64,000 nt of DNA from Parabacteroides goldsteinii. Its GTDB lineage: Bacteria; Bacteroidota; Bacteroidia; Bacteroidales; Tannerellaceae. A program made the translations under genes and the position numbers. This document shows positions 9,085-17,395 of the stretch, in pieces. Where the stretch lies: positions 62,001 to 126,000 of the forward strand of contig NZ_JADNBB010000013.1 of NCBI RefSeq assembly GCF_015550595.1, in the 5' to 3' direction. The first letter of the stretch is position 1, and every line of letters begins with the position of its first letter. The notes below the pieces were generated by a model. The model made no database searches, was not told the DNA's origin, and was given only the letters and a program-made list of their open reading frames with translations.

Positions 9085-9216
9085 AAAAAATAAAAAAGAA
9101 AACCGCAACCCGTATTTACAACGGATGCGGTCTCTTTGCTTCCCAACGAAGCAATCTCACGATTCCTCCTTTGCAAAGACTTGTTAACCTTAGATCTAAA
9201 ATACTATGAAAAAAAC
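9085..9216 (-). ncRNA. Candidate small RNA or terminated leader
   Basis: A complete unit without a coding frame. The promoter at 9223-9252 would start an RNA near 9216. Hairpin TTGCTTC/GAAGCAA (9136-9142 with 9148-9154) follows. Then comes an intrinsic terminator: ACCGCA/TGCGGT (9102-9107 with 9126-9131) over CCGT/ACGG, running into a U-rich tail opposite the A-run 9085-9100. It may be a free sRNA of about 130 nt or an attenuator for the DUF2807 gene at 9005. I do not recognise a named RNA family. Confidence 0.5.
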
Positions 9217-9222
9217 TCAATG

Positions 9223-9252
9223 CAAATATAAGAGGAAATATATTATATGCAA
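9223..9252 (-). promoter_or_regulatory. Consensus promoter for candidate RNA
   Basis: On the minus strand TTG (9252-9250), exactly 19 bases, then TATATTTG (9230-9223). This is a textbook Bacteroidetes -33/-7 pair. Confidence 0.75.
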
Positions 9253-9320
9253 TATACTATTGTATCAATTTATTGTAAATTTGTCACTTTATGATTCAAA
9301 AGTTATATTTTTTGACCGAT

Positions 9321-10310
9321 TTATTCTATAATCCCAAACTTTTCCGGAATGGAATCCATAATATTGAATAGTTCGGCTACTGTTTCAGCGCGAAGCATGG
9401 CAACGCGTGTCGGCTTAAAGTCGGCAATTCCTTTGAAAAGAGGAGTGGCTGCCAGATGACGTCGGATATGTAAAATACCACGACGTTCGTCGAGGCGTTC
9501 CACACTTTGCATGACTTGTTGTTTCAGGATATCCAGATACCAGGTGAATTTCTCGTCGGGCAATGCTGTTCCGTTTGTCAGGTAATGTTTTACTTCACGG
9601 AATATCCAGGGGCGGCCGATACTTCCGCGGCCGATCATGACGCCATCCACTCCGTATTGGTCGAAACGCTGTTTGCAGGCCTCGGCAGAAGTCACGTCGC
9701 CATTCCCGATGATAGGGATATGCATGCGTGGATTGTTTTTTACCTCGCCGATCAGTGTCCAGTCGGCTTCACCGGTGTACATCTGTGCGCGGGTGCGTCC
9801 GTGGATAGAGAGGGCGGCAATCCCGCAATCCTGCAACTGCTCGGCCAGGTCGACAATGATTTTATTATCGGCATCCCATCCCAGGCGGGTTTTTACTGTT
9901 ACGGGGATGTTGACGGCTTTTACCACTTCGCGCGTTATTTCCAGCATCAGTGGAGTATTTCGCAACATACCTGCTCCGGCACCTTTGCCTGCCACTTTCT
10001 TTACCGGGCAGCCGAAGTTGATATCGAGAATGTCGGGGCGGGCGGCTTCGCATATCTTTGCTGCTTCCACCATCGCTTCCACTTCTTTACCATATATCTG
10101 TATAGCAACCGGTCGTTCGTCTTCGGCAACGGTCAGTTTCTCCTGTGTCTTGTTCACGCTGCGGATCAGTGCATCGCTCGATACAAATTCCGTATATACC
10201 ATGTCTGCACCGAAACGTTTACACATCAAACGGAAAGAGATGTCCGTCACATCTTCCATCGGTGCCAGGAATACCGGATGTTCACCTAAATCTATTGAGC
10301 CTATCTTCAT
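9321..10310 (-). CDS. dusB: tRNA-dihydrouridine synthase (DusB-like)
   Basis: Reduces specific uridines in the tRNA D-loop to dihydrouridine using FMN and NADPH; cytoplasmic. Visible motifs are the N-terminal FLAPMEDVTD, the catalytic Cys in INFGCPVKKV, KTRLGWD, SIHGRTRAQMYTGEADW, GNGDVTS and the FMN-phosphate loop DGVMIGRGSIGRPW. The 329-residue length fits. It is divergent from the BlaI-like gene; a TACTTTTG -7 box lies at 10329-10336 on its strand. Confidence 0.93.
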   Translation of the reverse strand: MKIGSIDLGEHPVFLAPMEDVTDISFRLMCKRFGADMVYTEFVSSDALIRSVNKTQEKLTVAEDERPVAIQIYGKEVEAMVEAAKICEAARPDILDINFGCPVKKVAGKGAGAGMLRNTPLMLEITREVVKAVNIPVTVKTRLGWDADNKIIVDLAEQLQDCGIAALSIHGRTRAQMYTGEADWTLIGEVKNNPRMHIPIIGNGDVTSAEACKQRFDQYGVDGVMIGRGSIGRPWIFREVKHYLTNGTALPDEKFTWYLDILKQQVMQSVERLDERRGILHIRRHLAATPLFKGIADFKPTRVAMLRAETVAELFNIMDSIPEKFGIIE

Positions 10311-10382
10311 ACCTTCTTATTATTGACCACAAAAGTACAGCTTTTCTATTAAGTTTCATGAAAGAATGGTGTCCAATCTCCT

Positions 10383-10420
10383 ATCTACTACGAATTATAG
10401 TAGATTAACTATACATTGTA
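10383..10420 (+). promoter_or_regulatory. Palindromic operators of the BlaI-like repressor
   Basis: Perfect inverted repeat ATCTACTA/TAGTAGAT (10383-10390 with 10398-10405) and a second dyad TACATTGTA (10412-10420). The second abuts the -33 element. BlaI/MecI operators are known as dyads with TACA and TGTA cores, so binding by the gene product at 10479 is a reasonable inference. Confidence 0.6.
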
Positions 10421-10421
10421 G

Positions 10422-10451
10422 TTGTATTACTGGAAAATATAGTTATATTTG
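10422..10451 (+). promoter_or_regulatory. Promoter of the BlaI-like/M56 operon
   Basis: TTG (10422-10424), 19 bases, TATATTTG (10444-10451). The operator dyad at 10412-10420 touches it, so a bound repressor would block polymerase. Confidence 0.75.
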
Positions 10452-10478
10452 GGCATTCCTTTATTAAAACGACAGATT

Positions 10479-10835
10479 ATGATACGGTTAACTGCAAAAG
10501 AAGAAGAAATATTAGGTTACTTTTGGGCGAAAGGACCTTTGTTTGTCCGTGAATTGCTCGACTTACAGGAAGAACCCAAGCCGCATTACAATACCCTTTC
10601 GACTATTGTCCGTACTTTGGAGGAGAAAGGATATATCGGTTACAAGGCCTTTGGAAATACCCATCAGTATTATGCTTTGGTCTCGGAAGACGAATACAGG
10701 AAAAAGACACTGAAGCAGGTGGTCGATAAATATTTCGATAACTCTTACACTCGTGTGGTCTCTACATTGATAGAGGAAGAAGCTTTGACGCTCGATGAAT
10801 TGCAGGAGTTGATACAACAGATCAAGAACAAGTAA
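10479..10835 (+). CDS. BlaI/MecI/CopY family transcriptional repressor
   Basis: A winged-helix repressor of about 118 residues that would be removed by cleavage when its membrane protease partner is activated. The start is placed at ATG 10479 (MIRLTAKEEEILG) because an upstream frame extension would begin inside the -7 box. The wing and recognition region is HYNTLSTIVRTLEEKGYIGYKAFG with the family YYALVSEDEYRK strand, and the C-terminal dimerisation helices contain LIEEEALTLDELQELI. It lies 11 bases before the M56 peptidase gene, the usual sensor-repressor order. The signal sensed is unknown; many such Bacteroidetes pairs are not linked to a beta-lactamase. Confidence 0.9.
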   Translation: MIRLTAKEEEILGYFWAKGPLFVRELLDLQEEPKPHYNTLSTIVRTLEEKGYIGYKAFGNTHQYYALVSEDEYRKKTLKQVVDKYFDNSYTRVVSTLIEEEALTLDELQELIQQIKNK

Positions 10836-10846
10836 AAACGTTTACT

Positions 10847-12718
10847 ATGGGAGCTTTACTTCTGTACATATTGAAATCTACTATCTGCCTGACCTTGTTT
10901 TACCTTGGGTTCAAGGCTTTGCTCAGTAATGACACCTTTTTCCGTTTCAACCGGTGGGTGTTGTTGGGTGGGATAGTGGTCTGTATGTTGTTGCCTTTTG
11001 TAAAGCTCGAAACATCAAAGCCTCTGTTTATCCAGCAACCGATTATCGGATTGGAAAAGATCATCGCCGGAAATGCTCCGCTGGTCGAAACATTTTTCCC
11101 TGAAGGCTATGGTGAAGAACGCGTTATTTCTACTGAGGAACCGGTTTATACAATAGACTGGGGACAGTTGATCGGTCTTTCTTATCTTCTGGGCTGTGCC
11201 GTCTGCCTGTTGATAACCCTGGTCTCTTTCCGTAAGATGCTGGAAATTACCCGTCAGGGAGATAAAACGAAATGTGGAAACTACACACTGATCTTGCTTT
11301 CATCTCCTGTTTCCCCGTTCAGTTGGGGGAGATATATTATTCTTTCTGAAGAAGATTATATGAAGTATCCGGATGAAATCCTGACACATGAGAAGATGCA
11401 TCTTCAATATCGTCATTCCATCGACTTGATCTTTATGGAGATCATTCTTTTGCTTCACTGGTTTAATCCGGCTGTCTGGTTGCTGAAAAGGGAATTGAAG
11501 GAAATACACGAATACCAGGCCGATAAAGGCGTGCTTAATCAAGGCATCGATGCAACTAAATATCAACTATTGCTCGTGAAAAAAGCTGTCGGCTCCAGCC
11601 TCTACACTCTTGCCAACAGCTTCAATCACAGTAAAATTAAAAAACGTATTACTATGATGTTAAAAGGTAAATCAAAGAATTGGGCCCGGTTGAAGCTACT
11701 GCTCCTGGTCCCTGTGGGACTTATCGTCCTCAATGCTTTTGCTCGCCCGGAAGTGAACCGGCAGTTGGAAACGCTTATCCAAAGCAAAGATAAGGAAACT
11801 CCTCCGAACGAACAGCAGGATGTGAGGGAATTCTTCCGGACAGAGCTGGATAAGTACATAAGTGAAAAAGAGAATGTACAGAACCCTTCGCAGGAGTACA
11901 TGTCTCGTTTCCTGAATGAAAAGACAGACAGGCAGGATCTGTTTGTTAACTCATTGGGACAAATACTTCTGAATAATAAGTATGCTACTGTCGATAATCT
12001 GTCTGAGAAATTGACGAATATATTTGCTTCTGCGAAAGATAAGCCGATAGCATTCTATTCTTACATTGATGCGGGAGCTCCTCCGATAGCAGCGGCTAAT
12101 ATCCTGAAAGTGGTGAAAGACGGTTTCATGCAGCAACAGGCAAAGGCGGGGGTAGAAAACGTTCCTATCCTTTTCTACATTGGCGACCCTAAAAACTTTA
12201 AAAGAGACTTGAGAGAGCAGTCGATGATCGTTGCTTATTATACTGTAAACGGAAAGAAGATATTCTTTGACGAATACATAAAGCTGAGAAACCGTGCTGT
12301 CCGTGGTGCCGTGCGTAAGGCGGATCTGGCAGATGCAAAAGGCGAAGTAGTGGAATTATTCACCTATTATAAAAATACGGATGGCGAAATCATCCCTTCA
12401 CCTCCTTTCTATTATGAGTTATCCTCTGAAGAAGGCAACACGGCTTATGCTTTTTCGATTTCCTATTTTAATGAAAGGAAGCCTTTGTTGTCCTATGATA
12501 CTTCTGAAAAGAATAAGAGGAATTATATGGTGGTCATAGGTTTGGGAATGATTGATGAAGCTCTGGGGAAAATAGGAAAACATGTGAGGGATATTGTAAT
12601 TCAGCCGGCTCAAAAAAATGTCCCGGTGAGTTATCTCGCTGTCGTAAAGTCCCATTTGGCAACAAAAGGTTATGATAGTATGATCGTGCCGGAGGTGCTG
12701 GATCGGACAGGAAAGTAA
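10847..12718 (+). CDS. M56 (BlaR1-type) membrane metallopeptidase
   Basis: 623 residues. The N-terminal region has hydrophobic segments at about residues 5-25, 35-50, 95-115 and 280-295. A zinc-protease motif HEKMH (HExxH) near residue 183 is followed by RHSID, and the second metal-ligand region is LKEIHEYQADKGVL. This is the BlaR1/MecR1 layout, in which the cytoplasmic protease cleaves the BlaI-type repressor. The C-terminal 320 residues after the last membrane helix would be periplasmic. They lack the penicillin-binding SxxK sensor that I would expect in BlaR1, so the ligand is probably different. Two-gene operon with the repressor. Confidence 0.87.
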   Translation: MGALLLYILKSTICLTLFYLGFKALLSNDTFFRFNRWVLLGGIVVCMLLPFVKLETSKPLFIQQPIIGLEKIIAGNAPLVETFFPEGYGEERVISTEEPVYTIDWGQLIGLSYLLGCAVCLLITLVSFRKMLEITRQGDKTKCGNYTLILLSSPVSPFSWGRYIILSEEDYMKYPDEILTHEKMHLQYRHSIDLIFMEIILLLHWFNPAVWLLKRELKEIHEYQADKGVLNQGIDATKYQLLLVKKAVGSSLYTLANSFNHSKIKKRITMMLKGKSKNWARLKLLLLVPVGLIVLNAFARPEVNRQLETLIQSKDKETPPNEQQDVREFFRTELDKYISEKENVQNPSQEYMSRFLNEKTDRQDLFVNSLGQILLNNKYATVDNLSEKLTNIFASAKDKPIAFYSYIDAGAPPIAAANILKVVKDGFMQQQAKAGVENVPILFYIGDPKNFKRDLREQSMIVAYYTVNGKKIFFDEYIKLRNRAVRGAVRKADLADAKGEVVELFTYYKNTDGEIIPSPPFYYELSSEEGNTAYAFSISYFNERKPLLSYDTSEKNKRNYMVVIGLGMIDEALGKIGKHVRDIVIQPAQKNVPVSYLAVVKSHLATKGYDSMIVPEVLDRTGK

Positions 12719-12834
12719 TTTTACATACCGATCCGTTGGATACGATCTATCATCTGCGTTGATCCGGTAGAAATGTATCCGGCAACGAGTTAAAAGTTAA
12801 CTGGTTTTATCTTAGAAGTATGCGAAGAAACCCC

Positions 12835-12842
12835 TATCTTTG
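12835..12842 (+). promoter_or_regulatory. -7 box before the U32 peptidase gene
   Basis: TATCTTTG, 27 bases before the TTG start at 12870. No clear -33 element. Confidence 0.55.
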
Positions 12843-12869
12843 TGGTTTCTAATTTAAAACCAAACAGCT

Positions 12870-14132
12870 TTGAACGAAAAAGAATTTGAAATAATGGCTC
12901 CGGTCGGCTCATACGAGTCGTTGATGGCAGCTATCCAGGGAGGAGCCGACTCCATCTATTTCGGTATTGAAGGACTGAATATGCGTTCGCGCTCTTCCAA
13001 CAATTTCACCACCGACGACTTGCGTAAGATCGTTTCCATTTGTAAAGAACACGGTATCAAAAGTTATCTGACCGTCAATACCGTTATTTATGGGGAAGAC
13101 CTGGCATTAATGCGTGAGATTATCGATGCTGCAAAGGCGGCTGAAGTCTCTGCCATCATCGCTGCGGATGTGGCTGCTATGAGCTATGCGAACCGGATCG
13201 GACAGGAAGTGCATCTTTCCACCCAGTTGAATATTTCGAATGTGGAGGCACTGAAGTTTTACGCCCAGTTTGCCGATGTCGTTGTATTGGCCCGAGAACT
13301 GAATCTTACACAGGTTTCCGAAATCTACCGGCAGATTGTCGAACAGCAGATCGTCGGGCCACGGGGTGAACTGATCCGTATCGAAATGTTTGCGCACGGT
13401 GCTCTGTGCATGGCCGTATCCGGCAAATGCTATTTAAGTTTACATGAAATGAATGCTTCTGCCAACCGGGGGGCTTGCATGCAGATCTGCCGTCGTGGTT
13501 ATACTGTGAAGGATAAGGACAGCAATATCGAACTGGATATCGAGAACCAGTACATCATGTCGCCCAAAGACCTGAAGACGATCCATTTCATGAATAAGAT
13601 GATGGATGCAGGCGTTCGTGTATTCAAGATCGAAGGCCGTGCCCGCGGTCCCGAATACGTGCGCATCGTCACCGAATGTTATAAAGAAGCCGTCAAGGCT
13701 TATTGTAGCGGGACGTACGATGAAGAGAAGATCGCCGCTTGGGACGAACGTCTGAAGAGTGTCTTCAACCGCGGTTTCTGGGATGGCTATTACCTCGGAC
13801 AACGCCTGGGCGAATGGAGTAGCAAATACGGTTCCGGTTCGACAAAGAAAAAGGTATATGTGGCAAAAGGTATTAAATATTTCAGCGGCATCGGCGTGGC
13901 AGAATTCGAAATGGAATCGGGCACGCTGAAGGTAGGCGATGAGATCCTGATCACCGGTCCGACAACAGGAGCTGTGATGCAGACGATCGACGAAATACGT
14001 GTAGACCTGCAAGCTGTAGAGGAAACAGTCAAAGGCGAACGTTTCTCCTTCAAGGTATCGGAGAAGGTACGTCCTTCCGACCGACTCTATAAAATGGTGT
14101 CCGAAAATAATAACAACAAAGAACTGAAATAA
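12870..14132 (+). CDS. Peptidase U32 family protein (TrhP/RlhA-like)
   Basis: 420 residues. The family is named as collagenase-like, but characterised members modify RNA: TrhP acts in hydroxylation of tRNA U34 and RlhA hydroxylates 23S rRNA C2501. Signs are MAPVGSYESLMAAIQGGADSIYFG, HLSTQLNISN, the signature EMFAHGALCMAVSGKCYLS with clustered cysteines (CMAVSGKC, GACMQICRRGY), and FKIEGRARGPEYV. The frame opens at TTG 12870; the first ATG, at 12894, would remove only eight residues, so the start is uncertain. The stop abuts the thioesterase start, indicating one operon. Confidence 0.88.
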   Translation: MNEKEFEIMAPVGSYESLMAAIQGGADSIYFGIEGLNMRSRSSNNFTTDDLRKIVSICKEHGIKSYLTVNTVIYGEDLALMREIIDAAKAAEVSAIIAADVAAMSYANRIGQEVHLSTQLNISNVEALKFYAQFADVVVLARELNLTQVSEIYRQIVEQQIVGPRGELIRIEMFAHGALCMAVSGKCYLSLHEMNASANRGACMQICRRGYTVKDKDSNIELDIENQYIMSPKDLKTIHFMNKMMDAGVRVFKIEGRARGPEYVRIVTECYKEAVKAYCSGTYDEEKIAAWDERLKSVFNRGFWDGYYLGQRLGEWSSKYGSGSTKKKVYVAKGIKYFSGIGVAEFEMESGTLKVGDEILITGPTTGAVMQTIDEIRVDLQAVEETVKGERFSFKVSEKVRPSDRLYKMVSENNNNKELK

Positions 14133-14543
14133 ATGAAAGAGTATATCTTTAAACTGACCGATAAGGTGCGCGACTATGAATGCGACCTGCAAGGCGTGGT
14201 GAATAATGCCAACTATCAGCATTATATGGAACATACCCGTCATGAGTTCCTTGAATCGCTGGGAGAAAACTTCGGTGCGATGCACGACAAAGGTGTCGAT
14301 GGATTTGTCTCCCATGTGGATATCGACTTCAAGACTTCCCTGAAGAGTGGCGACACTTATATTTCCTGCCTGAATGTTTATAAGAAAGGGGTGAAACTGG
14401 TTTTTGAACAGGATATTTACCGGGCCTCCGACGGTGCACTGGCAACGAAAGGAAAAGTGGAATCAGTCGTTGTACAGGATGGAAAACTGACCCGGGGCGA
14501 ATACTTCGATGAAATGCTTAAAAGAATACAAGATAAACTATGA
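14133..14543 (+). CDS. Acyl-CoA thioesterase, 4HBT/YbgC-like
   Basis: A 136-residue single hotdog domain. The catalytic motif region is DYECDLQGVVNNANYQHYMEHTR, where Asp in the usual D-x3-GVV-N position is replaced by DLQGVV with the downstream tyrosine kept. Cytoplasmic; hydrolyses acyl-CoA thioesters, substrate unknown. The ATG directly follows the TAA of the U32 gene and the dprA start is 9 bases beyond, so the three genes are probably one transcript. Confidence 0.87.
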   Translation: MKEYIFKLTDKVRDYECDLQGVVNNANYQHYMEHTRHEFLESLGENFGAMHDKGVDGFVSHVDIDFKTSLKSGDTYISCLNVYKKGVKLVFEQDIYRASDGALATKGKVESVVVQDGKLTRGEYFDEMLKRIQDKL

Positions 14544-14551
14544 TATAGATC

Positions 14552-15664
14552 ATGACCGACAAACAGATTTACCAAATTGGCTTAACTATGATCAACGGGG
14601 TGGGAGATATCCTGGCCCGTCAGCTTCTGCAGGCCTTGGGCGATGCAGAGGTAGTCTTTACGGAAAAAAAGCAGAATCTGGAGAAGATACCGGGCATCGG
14701 GAGCCTTACGGCTGCCGAGATCAAACGCCCGGAGGTTCTTCTGCAGGCAGAAAGAGAGTTAGCCTTTATTGAAAAGAACCAGATCACCTGTTACTATTTG
14801 GCAGATGAAACCTATCCTAAACGTTTAAAAGAATGCCCCGATGCCCCTATACTTTTTTACTATAAAGGAACGGCCGACCTTGATGCTGCCCGTATTATCA
14901 GCATTGTCGGGACGCGCCACGCAACCGAATATGGCAGGGCTGTAACGGAAGAACTGGTACAAACCTTGTCGTTATCCTTTCCTGACCTTCTGATTGTAAG
15001 CGGGCTTGCCTATGGCATCGATGTTTGTGCTCATCGCAGTGCACTCAGAAACGGGTTGCCGACTGTCGGTGTATTGGCTCACGGACTCGACCGTATTTAT
15101 CCTCCGGCCCATCGTTCTACAGCTGTAGAGATGTTACAACGGGGTGGCGGATTGTTGTCCGACTTTCCCAGTGGTACGGAACCCGATAAACCGAACTTTG
15201 TCAAACGCAACAGGATTGTTGCCGGGCTGGCAGATGCTACGATCGTGATCGAATCTGCCGAGAAAGGTGGTTCACTGATTACGGCTGATATCGCTTTTTC
15301 TTATGGCCGCGATGTCTATGCCTTTCCCGGCCGGGTAAGCGATCTTCACTCCAAAGGTTGTAATGCCTTGATCCGTCAGAATAAAGCCGGGCTAATCACT
15401 TCTGCCACCGATCTGATCTCTGCCCTTTGTTGGGATGTGGAGAAGAAAGCTGCACCTGTCCCTGTCCAGGCTGAATTGTTTTTTGAAGCAAGCGACCGGA
15501 CTGAAGCGATCCTGGCCCTTCTCCGCGAGAAAGGCGAAATGCACATCGACCGTCTGGCTTTGCTTCTGAACCAGCCTGTCCGGGAACTGTTTCCCCTTCT
15601 GTTTGAGTTGGAGATGAACGGACGGATCAGGACGCTGCCGGGGAATATCTATAAAATAGTTTGA
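14552..15664 (+). CDS. dprA: DNA-processing protein DprA
   Basis: Loads RecA on incoming single-stranded DNA in transformation; cytoplasmic. 370 residues. The N-terminal helix-hairpin-helix region has LEKIPGIGSLTAAEI. The Rossmann-like domain has SIVGTRHATEYGR, VSGLAYGIDVCAHRSAL, VLAHGLDRIYPPAHR, NRIVAGLADATIVIESAEKGGS and AFPGRVSDLHSKGCNALI. The C-terminal winged-helix tail covers about residues 310-370. All conserved blocks are present and the length is normal. Last gene of the U32-thioesterase-dprA run. Confidence 0.95.
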   Translation: MTDKQIYQIGLTMINGVGDILARQLLQALGDAEVVFTEKKQNLEKIPGIGSLTAAEIKRPEVLLQAERELAFIEKNQITCYYLADETYPKRLKECPDAPILFYYKGTADLDAARIISIVGTRHATEYGRAVTEELVQTLSLSFPDLLIVSGLAYGIDVCAHRSALRNGLPTVGVLAHGLDRIYPPAHRSTAVEMLQRGGGLLSDFPSGTEPDKPNFVKRNRIVAGLADATIVIESAEKGGSLITADIAFSYGRDVYAFPGRVSDLHSKGCNALIRQNKAGLITSATDLISALCWDVEKKAAPVPVQAELFFEASDRTEAILALLREKGEMHIDRLALLLNQPVRELFPLLFELEMNGRIRTLPGNIYKIV

Positions 15665-15696
15665 GTTGTCGTTAGATACGGGAGTGCAATTTCTTT

Positions 15697-15726
15697 TTGT
15701 GTAAACGGGAACTATCTCTATCTTTG
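15697..15726 (+). promoter_or_regulatory. Promoter of the HipA-like/DUF3037 pair
   Basis: TTG (15697-15699), 19 bases, TATCTTTG (15719-15726). Transcription would start close to the ATG at 15744, giving a very short leader. Confidence 0.75.
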
Positions 15727-15743
15727 TCAAAAGCATTTTGAAT

Positions 15744-16526
15744 ATGGAATTGCGAACAGCGAATGTAGTCAGATATATCATGCCTTTACGCGAAGGCGGT
15801 TCGTTGCCTGCGCTGGCCGAGGCTGACGACGGATATAAATATGTCGTTAAGTTCAGGGGAGCCGGTCATGGAACGAAAGCCCTGATTGCCGAATTGGTCG
15901 GTGGCGAAATAGCACGTGCGTTGGGTTTCCGTGTGCCCGAACTGGTCTTTTTGAACCTCGACGAGGCTTTCGGCCGTACCGAGGGGGATGAGGAGATACA
16001 AGATCTTTTGCAGGCCAGCCGCGGACTGAACCTCGGGCTCCATTTCCTGTCGGGTGCACTGACCTACGATCCCGTCGTGAATAAAGCCGGAGCGAAAACA
16101 GCCTCGCAAATCGTCTGGCTCGATGCCTTGCTGACTAACGTAGATCGTACCACGCGTAATACCAATATGTTGATGTGGCATAAGGAGTTATGGCTGATCG
16201 ACCACGGTGCCTCGCTCTATTTTCATTATTCATGGTCGAACTGGCACAAGCATGCCTTAAGCCCGTTTGTCCAGGTTAAAGATCATGCGTTATTGCCTGA
16301 AGCTTCCCTACTGGAAGAGGCCGATGTTGAATTTAAACGTTTGTTGACACCGCAAAAAATACAGGAGATCGTCGAACTGATTCCCGATGACTGGTTGCAA
16401 TGGAACGACAGTCCCGGCACGCCGCAGGAGATAAAGGAAATATACATGGAGTTTTTAAACGAAAGGATCGCCCATTCAGACACATTTATAAAAGAAGCGC
16501 AACATGCAAGGAAAGCACTTATATGA
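15744..16526 (+). CDS. HipA-like kinase family protein
   Basis: 260 residues. It resembles the compact HipA-fold proteins of aminotransferase-free kinase type: a glycine-poor N-lobe with YKYVVKFRGAG (likely ATP-site Lys), then LLTNVDRTTRNTNMLMW and LWLIDHGASLYFHYSW, matching the catalytic (DxxxxNxxN) and metal-binding (DHG) loops of protein kinase-like HipA. No HipB antitoxin gene precedes it. A DUF3037 gene overlaps its 3' end by 23 bases. I chose ATG 15744 over the in-frame TTG at 15738 because of the promoter position. Toxin activity is not shown. Confidence 0.8.
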   Translation: MELRTANVVRYIMPLREGGSLPALAEADDGYKYVVKFRGAGHGTKALIAELVGGEIARALGFRVPELVFLNLDEAFGRTEGDEEIQDLLQASRGLNLGLHFLSGALTYDPVVNKAGAKTASQIVWLDALLTNVDRTTRNTNMLMWHKELWLIDHGASLYFHYSWSNWHKHALSPFVQVKDHALLPEASLLEEADVEFKRLLTPQKIQEIVELIPDDWLQWNDSPGTPQEIKEIYMEFLNERIAHSDTFIKEAQHARKALI

Positions 16527-16887
16527 ATACGCCGTAATCCGCTTTGTTCCCCGGGTGGAACGTGAGGAGTTTATCAACGTGGGCATTATCCTGTTCTCTA
16601 AACGGGCTAAGTATATAAAAGCACGTTATCAGGTGGACGAAAGGAAGATCCGCCTTTTCTCATCCGAGTTGGATATGGAATCGTTATACACCAGCCTGAA
16701 AGTATTCGACCATATCTGTTCCGGAGCAAAAGAGGGCGGTCCGATCGCCGCGATGGATATTCCCGAACGGTTCCGTTGGCTGACAGCCGTACGCAGTTCT
16801 TCGATACAAACTTCACGTCCGCATCCGGGTTTTTCGGAAGATCTGGAGGCTACGTTCGAAAAGTTGTTCTCGGAGTTGGTACTTTAG
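16504..16887 (+). CDS. DUF3037 family protein
   Basis: 127 residues, from YEYAVIRFVPRVEREEFINVGIILFSKRAKYIKARY through to PGFSEDLEATFEKLF, which is the DUF3037 pattern. DUF3037 genes are frequently found beside HipA-like kinase genes. The start codon lies inside the kinase gene, so translation is probably coupled. Role unknown; a neutralising or partner function is possible but unproven. Confidence 0.8.
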   Translation: MQGKHLYEYAVIRFVPRVEREEFINVGIILFSKRAKYIKARYQVDERKIRLFSSELDMESLYTSLKVFDHICSGAKEGGPIAAMDIPERFRWLTAVRSSSIQTSRPHPGFSEDLEATFEKLFSELVL

Positions 16888-17034
16888 TCGGGAGGGTATT
16901 CTTTTTTGCTGGAAAAAGCGCTCTTCAATTGTTAAAATTAGCAGTTTTTGCTTGTATTGTATAAAGTTTTATCTTCACTAACACTTTTTGGCGATACAGC
17001 TCTTCAAACTTAACAAATATTGGCCTGAAAAAGC

Positions 17035-17065
17035 TTGACAAAACCTCTTTGCAACAGTATCTTTG
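17035..17065 (+). promoter_or_regulatory. Promoter of a candidate small RNA
   Basis: TTG (17035-17037), 20 bases, TATCTTTG (17058-17065). No coding frame with a start follows within the next 80 bases. Confidence 0.7.
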
Positions 17066-17071
17066 TACTGT

Positions 17072-17150
17072 GGTTTTTTCATAATAGTATTAGATTTAAG
17101 GTTAACAAAGTTGGTTAGGGCTTGTCGTGAGACAGGCTTTAATTTTTTAT
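17072..17150 (+). ncRNA. Candidate small RNA of about 75-80 nt
   Basis: The RNA predicted from the promoter at 17035-17065 ends in a clean intrinsic terminator: GCTTGTC (17120-17126), GTGA tetraloop of GNRA type, GACAGGC (17131-17137), then a U-rich stretch to 17149. It lies in the 16888-17395 gap, which has no gene, and is followed by an independent promoter for the SRPBCC gene. Its family is not recognised. Confidence 0.55.
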
Positions 17151-17291
17151 ATACATTCCCTCTCACTTCTTTCTCATTTTACCGTTCCTGCTTCCTTTTA
17201 AATTTATATGACCGGCAACGTGTTCTTTGTTTGCTGTCGGATGGGAAGGCTGTTTTAAGGATATAATTTTTCTTTATTGATTTAAATTGGT

Positions 17292-17368
17292 TACTTTTGT
17301 AAACGATCAGATATTCAGGTGATTATGATTTGTTTGAGACCGCTTGAAATCGAAGCGGTGAACCTGAA
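17292..17368 (+). promoter_or_regulatory. Promoter and structured leader of the SRPBCC gene
   Basis: -7 box TACTTTTG (17292-17299). The leader then holds nested inverted repeats: TTCAGGT/ACCTGAA (17314-17320 with 17362-17368) enclosing ACCGCTT/AAGCGGT (17339-17345 with 17353-17359), 27 bases before the start codon. It could be a regulatory fold or a protein-binding site. Confidence 0.5.
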
Positions 17369-17395
17369 AAAGAAACAATTTGTGTATTTTACTTT

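Noticed and set aside
9507-10289. 260-residue plus-strand frame opposite dusB
   Set aside because: Antisense shadow of dusB with no family features.
13440-14315. 291-residue minus-strand frame opposite the U32 gene
   Set aside because: Antisense shadow of two well-supported genes; long only because of codon bias.
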